Source: CAYJAZ01 sp964371865 | GTDB taxonomy: Bacteria; Desulfobacterota; Desulfovibrionia; Desulfovibrionales; Desulfovibrionaceae | Assembly (NCBI GenBank): GCA_964371865.1 | Contig: CAYJOR010000034.1 | Location: forward strand, 1-26,852 | DNA: 26,852 nt | Reading direction: 5' to 3' | In this document: one piece after another, positions 22,686 through 26,852 of the stretch | Layout of the letters: the number at the start of each line of letters is the position of its first letter | How positions within the stretch are numbered: position 1 is the first letter of the stretch | Position numbers and translations under genes: made by a program | The notes under the pieces: generated by a model | Database searches by the model: none | Told to the model about the DNA's origin: nothing | The model's input: the letters and a program-made list of their open reading frames with translations, nothing else

Positions 22686-23858
22686 TTATAGACGGCTTTT
22701 AAAATCTTCATAGCCGAATTCTTTGTCAATAGTAACAACCTCATCTTCATAACGTGCAATACTTGGAAGTGCTATTCCATTGAAAGTATTGGTTTTAACC
22801 ATTGAATAGATGGCCATATCTTTAAACACAACTTTTGAGCCAATTTCAAGTTTTTCATCAAAGGTATAGATTCCAATGTTATCACCTGCGAGACACGATT
22901 TCCCTGCAAGTCTATAAGTTGTTTCAGTAACAGGGTATAAATCTTTATATATACTACCTTTGAAAACCATTGGAGTGTAAGGCATTTCTATAACATCTGG
23001 CGTATGGCATGCTGCGGAACAATCCAAAATAGCTGTAGGAAGATCAGCTTGAATAATATCAAGAACGGTAGTTACAAGATAACCTGCATTTAAAGCAACA
23101 GCTTCACCCGGTTCAATATAAACTTGAACATTATAAGTATCTCTAACTTTTTCGATACACTCACAAAGTAAATTTATATCATAATCTGAACGAGTTACGT
23201 GATGTCCACCGCCGAAGTTTATCCATTTCATTTTATACATATATTCACCGAAATGGTATTCCACCGCTTCAAGAGTACGTGCTAGAGCATCAGAATTTTG
23301 TTCACATAAAGTATGGAAATGAAGTCCGCTTACATGCTCAAGCATATCTCCTTTAAAATCAGCAAGTCTAATTCCAAGTCGAGAAGAAGGAGAGCAAGGG
23401 TCGTAGATTTCGTATTCACCTTCTGAGTGTTCCGGATTTATTCTTAGACCTATTTCAATATTTTTACCATGCTGTTTATTATATTCTAAAATACAAGGAG
23501 TATATGTTTCAAATTGCTTGAATGAATTGAAAAGTATATGATCACAGAGGGGAAGAAGTTCATCTATGTCATCTTGTGAGTACGCGGCTGCAAAAGCGTG
23601 CACTTCACCCTTAAACTCTTCTTTTGCAAGGCGTGCTTCATGCGGAGATGAGGCACAGCAACCTTGAAGTTTTCCGTTATAAGCGTTTGAAAGTTCAGAA
23701 AAAGTAGAATATTGAGCAAATGCCTTAAGCGCAAGAAGAACTTTTGCTCCGGTTCTTTCTTGAACTGAATCAAGTATTTGCATATTTGCTTTTAGTTTTT
23801 CGATATCTGTTACAAAAACGGGAGTTTTAAGAGTGTTAAATACTTCAGGATATTGCAT
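22686..23858 (-). CDS. nspC: Carboxynorspermidine decarboxylase NspC
   Basis: This is a 390-residue PLP-dependent fold-III decarboxylase. It makes norspermidine or spermidine from the carboxylated precursor in the aspartate-semialdehyde polyamine pathway. The PLP lysine is Lys45 in VLLALKAFAQYSTF. HVSGLHFHTLCEQ, WINFGGGHHVTRSDYD, YIEPGEAVALNAGY, CSAACHTPDVIEMPYTP and AGKSCLAGDN are NspC hallmarks. The frame extends 17 codons upstream, but GGGGGA lies 6 nt before the ATG at 23858 and the family begins with this MxYPxVFxTLxTP-like segment. The usual partner, carboxynorspermidine dehydrogenase, is not in this window. It is divergent from the ThiF-family gene. Confidence 0.94.
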   Translation of the reverse strand: MQYPEVFNTLKTPVFVTDIEKLKANMQILDSVQERTGAKVLLALKAFAQYSTFSELSNAYNGKLQGCCASSPHEARLAKEEFKGEVHAFAAAYSQDDIDELLPLCDHILFNSFKQFETYTPCILEYNKQHGKNIEIGLRINPEHSEGEYEIYDPCSPSSRLGIRLADFKGDMLEHVSGLHFHTLCEQNSDALARTLEAVEYHFGEYMYKMKWINFGGGHHVTRSDYDINLLCECIEKVRDTYNVQVYIEPGEAVALNAGYLVTTVLDIIQADLPTAILDCSAACHTPDVIEMPYTPMVFKGSIYKDLYPVTETTYRLAGKSCLAGDNIGIYTFDEKLEIGSKVVFKDMAIYSMVKTNTFNGIALPSIARYEDEVVTIDKEFGYEDFKSRL

Positions 23859-24034
23859 AGGAAGTCCCCCATATTTTTTTCTTTTTTGTAGCATATTCTC
23901 ATCTAACAATCAAGCCTTGCAAATGTAGTGAAAATAATTTAATTAAGATGTATCTTGAATAAGCACAGGAAGTTTGTTATAAAAATAATTTCTTGTGAAA
24001 ATCTGTTTTTTTTCTATGAGGAAGCAAGAAGTTT

Positions 24035-24715
24035 ATGAGATATATACGTAATATGAACTGTTTTGGTGAGCATGCTGAATCGCAAAAAAAACTTTGGAAT
24101 AGTCATGTTCTTGTTGCTGGGTGCGGTGGACTTGGCGGATATGTAATTGAAGGTCTTACACGTGCAGGTATTGGTAACTTTACAATTTGCGATCATGATA
24201 GATTTGAGGACTCTAATCTAAATAGACAGCTTTACTCTCTTCCAACGAATATCGGTGAGTTTAAAGCTTTGGAAGCAAAAAAGCGCATTCTTAATATAAA
24301 CAAAGATATTCATGTAATAGCTCATTGCGAAAAGTTTAAAAGTGAATATCTTAAAAGTGTTGATATTGTTCTTGACTGCTTGGGTGGTGCAGAGAATAGA
24401 TTAAATCTTCAAAATAGTGCGCATCGGTTTGATATTCCAGTTGTTTCTGCCGGGATATCGGGATGGTCAGCTTTAGTTTCCACAGCTTATCCGCAAGAAA
24501 GAGGACTGGCAGATTTCATGCAAAAAACAGTAGATAACAAAAAAGAACCCTCTGAAAATTTAGAAGGTTCTCCGGTATTTAGTGTAATGTTTGCGGCATC
24601 TTTGCAAATAGCAGAAGCTCTTCAATTACTCACTCTTGAAAGAGCAGTATTAAAAGATAAGATACTTCTTGCAAATATAAAAGAAGGTCGATTTAATACA
24701 ATGACGAAGTCGTAA
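24035..24715 (+). CDS. ThiF/HesA/MoeB-family E1-like adenylyltransferase
   Basis: This 226-residue protein has the E1-like Rossmann ATP-binding core: VLVAGCGGLGGYVIEGLTRAG (26-46, GxGGxG at 29-34), the acidic ICDHDRFEDSNLNRQ (51-65) with the conserved Asp, Asn61, Arg64 and Gln65, and later DIVLDCLGGAENRLNLQ. Such enzymes adenylate the C-terminus of ubiquitin-like sulfur carriers (ThiS, MoaD). The two CxxC pairs that bind zinc in MoeB and many ThiF proteins are absent, and it is shorter than MoeB. The partner is not visible here; the MoaE-like gene is 14 kb away. Start chosen at ATG 24035 because GAGGAAGCAAGAAG precedes it. Confidence 0.85.
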   Translation: MRYIRNMNCFGEHAESQKKLWNSHVLVAGCGGLGGYVIEGLTRAGIGNFTICDHDRFEDSNLNRQLYSLPTNIGEFKALEAKKRILNINKDIHVIAHCEKFKSEYLKSVDIVLDCLGGAENRLNLQNSAHRFDIPVVSAGISGWSALVSTAYPQERGLADFMQKTVDNKKEPSENLEGSPVFSVMFAASLQIAEALQLLTLERAVLKDKILLANIKEGRFNTMTKS

Positions 24716-24718
24716 AGA

Positions 24719-25105
24719 TTAGCTATTTGCAGCTCTTAGTAGTTCATCAATATGTTCGATTGTATTATCTGATGATGTTTCAACTTTATCGAGCAAAAAC
24801 TTAGCGAATGAGAGAAATAAGTCTTTATCAATTTCAAGTGAAGATTTACCATCATTGATGTGCATAATATTATCACTTAATTCAACTCTATACGCACGGT
24901 GTGAATGACTTATACCATCGCCTTCAGTAATAGAATATACTTGAGCACCTTCTTCTGTGGTGTATATTCTTTGACGTTTAATGCTGTTATCTTCTTCAAC
25001 AAACCAAGATGTTTCAGCAAAATATTGTCCTTCAAAATCCATTACTACGCCATTATCAAGTTTTAAGCTGAAAGATTCGGTAGTATGGTTTAGTGTTTCT
25101 GACAT
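24719..25105 (-). CDS. Small acidic protein of unknown function
   Basis: I do not recognise this 128-residue protein. It is acidic and soluble and looks beta-rich up to about residue 90 (repeated short strands such as FSLKLDNGVVMDFEGQYF and RAYRVELSDNIMHIND), with a helical C-terminus (LFLSFAKFLLDKVE, then HIDELLRAA). There are no cysteines, signal peptide or membrane segments. It has its own near-consensus promoter and a GGAG 8 nt before the ATG. It converges on the ThiF-family gene with only 3 nt between the stops. A good promoter with single-gene structure suggests a well-expressed protein. Confidence 0.75.
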   Translation of the reverse strand: MSETLNHTTESFSLKLDNGVVMDFEGQYFAETSWFVEEDNSIKRQRIYTTEEGAQVYSITEGDGISHSHRAYRVELSDNIMHINDGKSSLEIDKDLFLSFAKFLLDKVETSSDNTIEHIDELLRAANS

Positions 25106-25300
25106 AGATTTCTCCGAGTGAATTTCTCTGATAATATAGATGTAGGATAAATATACAAAGATTATATATAGTTGTCAACTAAAAAAAACAACAAATAAGC
25201 GCATCTCTACAATTTTTATATATTTTATACTTTAAGTGTGCAGTACTAATCTTCTAAGCTGTCAAAATATAATGAAATAGACTTATAGTTAAAAGTAGAA
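25106..25300. other. Intergenic stretch carrying a promoter only
   Basis: Apart from the promoter at 25150-25178 no gene or structured element is evident. Confidence 0.5.
25150..25178 (-). promoter_or_regulatory. Near-consensus sigma70 promoter of the 128-residue gene
   Basis: On the minus strand a perfect TTGACA (25173-25178) and TATATT (25150-25155) are exactly 17 bp apart, 44 nt before the start codon. Confidence 0.78.
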
Positions 25301-26380
25301 TTACTTATTTAATTGAGAGAGAAAAGATACATATTTTTCTTTTTCATTCTTTTTGCAATAATTTTTTAGAGAAGAAAAGCCGTTAGTTGCAAGAGTTTTT
25401 CTTAGTGTTTGTTCTGATATAAGTCTATGTAGTGCACCTGATAAAGATGCAGGAGTAGAAATATCGGCAATAAAAACATTTTCTGAATTTTTCACGCAGT
25501 TTAAATATGGTATTTGTGCTGTAAGAAGGGTAGGTAAGGAGTTTTTCCAAGCTAGTAAGAGAGGTTCAATCGCATATTCTTCTGTATTTACAGGTAAAAT
25601 GCAAAGAGAAGCTTCTGTATTTATAAAGCTTTCGTAACTTCCTTTAATGATGGCAATTTTTTTAGATATATTTAATTCTTCAGCTTTTTTAATAATTGCA
25701 CTCAAATTGTTCCCGTAACCAAAGAAGAAAGCTTCCCAATCTAAGTTATAGCCCTCAAATTGTTCAAACAATTGTAAAGCAAGAAGAACATTTTCTAGGG
25801 TAGAATCAAATTCAATTGGAGTTGGTATAAGAAATCTTAGTTTTGCATTTTTGTTTTTATCAGTGTCATTTTTCTTTTTTACTTCAGTTGAGTCAATGTC
25901 TTCAATTTGAAATGTATGAGCACTCACGCCATCAATTTCTTTGAAGTAATGATCTTTAAAAGATTTGTGAGCAAAGATAAATGAATGAGTGTTTTTAAAT
26001 AGTTTAGATTTAAGTAATTCTTTATTATTGTTATATCTATTTTCAGTATGAATATGAATGGTTTTAGTTGGCAAAAAGAAAGCTGACTTTAAAAACTCTA
26101 CAGAATTGATGTCAAAGGTATGAACTATAGATATTTCATGAGTACGGAAAATTTTTGAAAGAGCAAGTGAAAGTCCAAAGCCTTTTGGTTCGTGTATGAT
26201 ATCAAAGCCATAATTTAGGGCGATTTCTTCATAAAGAGAGTTTTCTTTTGCAAGAATATAGACTCTTCCTTGTGTGTACGAGCGAAGAGCGAGAGCAAAT
26301 TGTAGACTATTTGCGCTTGTATGTTGATTGCTGTATTTTTCCTCAGAAAAACAGTCTCTTTCCATGAGCAATATGTTCAT
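25301..26380 (-). CDS. GT-B fold glycosyltransferase-like protein (GT4-type), divergent
   Basis: This 359-residue protein resembles GT4 glycosyltransferases. The N-terminal half opens with MNILLMERDCFS and has a typical ALRSYTQGRVYILAKENSLYEEIALNYGFDII and HEISIVHTFDINSVEF. The C-terminal half (from about 180) has RFLIPTPIEFDSTLENVLLALQLF, WEAFFFGYGNNLSAIIKKAEELNI and a late EYAIEPLLLAWKNSLPTLLT, equivalent to the ExxxxxxxE donor-site motif with Glu retained at its start but an altered core. The usual EGFGLPxLEAMAxG is therefore poorly kept, so activity and donor sugar are uncertain. No signal or membrane segments. A promoter sits so close to the ATG that the mRNA may be leaderless, and no RBS precedes it. 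Confidence 0.75.
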   Translation of the reverse strand: MNILLMERDCFSEEKYSNQHTSANSLQFALALRSYTQGRVYILAKENSLYEEIALNYGFDIIHEPKGFGLSLALSKIFRTHEISIVHTFDINSVEFLKSAFFLPTKTIHIHTENRYNNNKELLKSKLFKNTHSFIFAHKSFKDHYFKEIDGVSAHTFQIEDIDSTEVKKKNDTDKNKNAKLRFLIPTPIEFDSTLENVLLALQLFEQFEGYNLDWEAFFFGYGNNLSAIIKKAEELNISKKIAIIKGSYESFINTEASLCILPVNTEEYAIEPLLLAWKNSLPTLLTAQIPYLNCVKNSENVFIADISTPASLSGALHRLISEQTLRKTLATNGFSSLKNYCKKNEKEKYVSFLSQLNK

Positions 26381-26386
26381 GTGTTT

Positions 26387-26416
26387 AGTATAAAAGAATT
26401 TTTCATTCGGTCAAGG
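26387..26416 (-). promoter_or_regulatory. Promoter immediately before the glycosyltransferase start codon
   Basis: On the minus strand TTGACC (26411-26416) and TATACT (26387-26392) are 18 bp apart. Only 6 nt separate the -10 from the ATG, which predicts a transcript starting at or next to the start codon. Confidence 0.55.
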
Positions 26417-26487
26417 AAATAATCACTTTTTGATAGTATTTGTTTATTTAATTGAATTTATTGATAAAATTTTAATTGAAAATTTTC

Positions 26488-26516
26488 TTGACAATTTATA
26501 AATGCTTTGATAAAAG
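26488..26516 (+). promoter_or_regulatory. Promoter of tRNA-Thr
   Basis: A perfect TTGACA (26488-26493) is followed 17 bp later by TAAAAG (26511-26516), with the tRNA beginning 15 nt further on. Confidence 0.65.
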
Positions 26517-26530
26517 TATTTTCCTAACGT

Positions 26531-26606
26531 GCCTTTGTAGCTCAGTCGGTAGAGTGCATCCTTGGTAAGGATGAGGTCAACAGTTCAATCCTGTTCAAAG
26601 GCACCA
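26531..26606 (+). tRNA. tRNA-Thr (anticodon GGU)
   Basis: A 76-nt gene with acceptor stem GCCTTTG pairing with CAAAGGC, discriminator A, encoded CCA (26604-26606), D-arm GCTCAGTCGGTAGAGT, anticodon loop TTGGTAA and T-arm AACAGTTCAATCCTGTT. The anticodon GGU reads ACC/ACU. Confidence 0.96.
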
Positions 26607-26621
26607 CATAAGAATTTTATA

Positions 26622-26676
26622 AAGCCCCATGCAGTTCCACTATCAGTAGGAAAACCGCATGGGGCTTAGCTTTTTT
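26622..26676 (+). terminator. Intrinsic terminator after tRNA-Thr
   Basis: A perfect 11-bp stem (AAGCCCCATGC 26622-26632 with GCATGGGGCTT 26657-26667), a 24-nt loop and the tail agctttttt lie 16 nt after the tRNA. Confidence 0.88.
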
Positions 26677-26709
26677 AAAGATTCTCGAATAGTTTCATCA
26701 TTTCGCGAG

Positions 26710-26852
26710 TCAGCATACTATTTCTTGTGATTGATCAAGTAATTTTAATAATCTGCTTAATCTTATGCCGATTCTTAAAATATCTGTCAAAATTTTTCGG
26801 CTCTTAACCAAAGACAGGGGCAAGCCCATTTTTTCATGGACGAATAAAGCCC
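26710..26852 (-). CDS. Possible C-terminal fragment of a protein running off the window
   Basis: An open minus-strand frame enters at the right edge and stops at 26710-26712 (TGA), giving 46 residues. It reads as a plausible basic amphipathic tail (PLSLVKSRKILTDILRIGI, then RLSRLLKLLDQSQE). I cannot assign a family. In AT-rich DNA a 46-codon open frame is weak evidence on its own; the coherent helix pattern is the only support. Confidence 0.3.
   Translation of the reverse strand, partial: ALFVHEKMGLPLSLVKSRKILTDILRIGIRLSRLLKLLDQSQEIVC

Noticed and set aside
23859..23909. Upstream ATG extending nspC by 17 codons
   Set aside because: No RBS precedes it, the added residues are low-complexity, and a strong GGGGGA precedes the next Met, where the family normally begins.
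24544..24571. Inverted repeat (10-nt arms, one mismatch, 8-nt loop) inside the ThiF-family gene
   Set aside because: Lies within intact coding sequence and has no T tail, so it is unlikely to terminate.

Overview
The window is AT-rich bacterial DNA. It most likely comes from a low-GC member of the Desulfovibrionales (Desulfovibrio/Lawsonia-like). This rests on gene content and order (an acyltransferase/acyl-ACP synthetase fusion, lnt, prfB and a MinD/FlhG-type ATPase in one run; mreB-mreC-mreD-mrdA; nspC; a degenerate MoaE-like protein), recalled from family knowledge and not from a search. Genus and species cannot be fixed from the sequence alone.

Region 1 (about 1-5082) looks like an integrated mobile element lying against the 3' end of a tRNA-Ser(GCU) gene. 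It holds an HUH-type replication initiator (433-1257), a small HTH/excisionase-like gene overlapping it, a 48-residue protein that copies the N-terminal arm-binding domain of the integrase, an intrinsic terminator, and a complete tyrosine integrase (1871-2902). A convergent two-gene cargo operon follows: a small nucleotidyltransferase and a DUF262 (GmrSD N-terminal-like, DGQQR) protein. This pair is the best candidate for a little-described defence or toxin-antitoxin-like system. Tandem and inverted 12-bp repeats lie 71-113 bp from the tRNA end. The far end of the element is not in the window.

Region 2 (5083-9443, all minus strand) is chromosomal: tRNA-Ser, a zinc-ribbon protein of unknown function, a secreted degenerate alpha/beta-hydrolase, mazG, cvpA, a small conserved unknown gene and a MoaE-like gene.

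Region 3 (9518-18074, plus strand) is a run of five genes: a large membrane TPR protein with a perfect CCHC zinc knuckle, an Aas-like fusion whose acyltransferase half has lost its catalytic motifs, lnt, prfB with the programmed +1 frameshift, and a MinD/FlhG-family ATPase. A 54-nt GC-rich palindrome separates it from the convergent region 4.

Region 4 (18271-22614, minus strand) is the rod-shape operon mreB-mreC-mreD-mrdA with a clear sigma70 promoter and a terminator-like hairpin between mreB and mreC. Region 5 (22686-26852) carries nspC, a divergent ThiF/HesA-family gene, a small unknown gene with a near-consensus promoter, a degenerate GT-B glycosyltransferase that may be translated from a leaderless mRNA, tRNA-Thr(GGU) with its own promoter and terminator, and the end of an unidentified partial ORF.

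No rRNA, CRISPR array or insertion sequence was seen.
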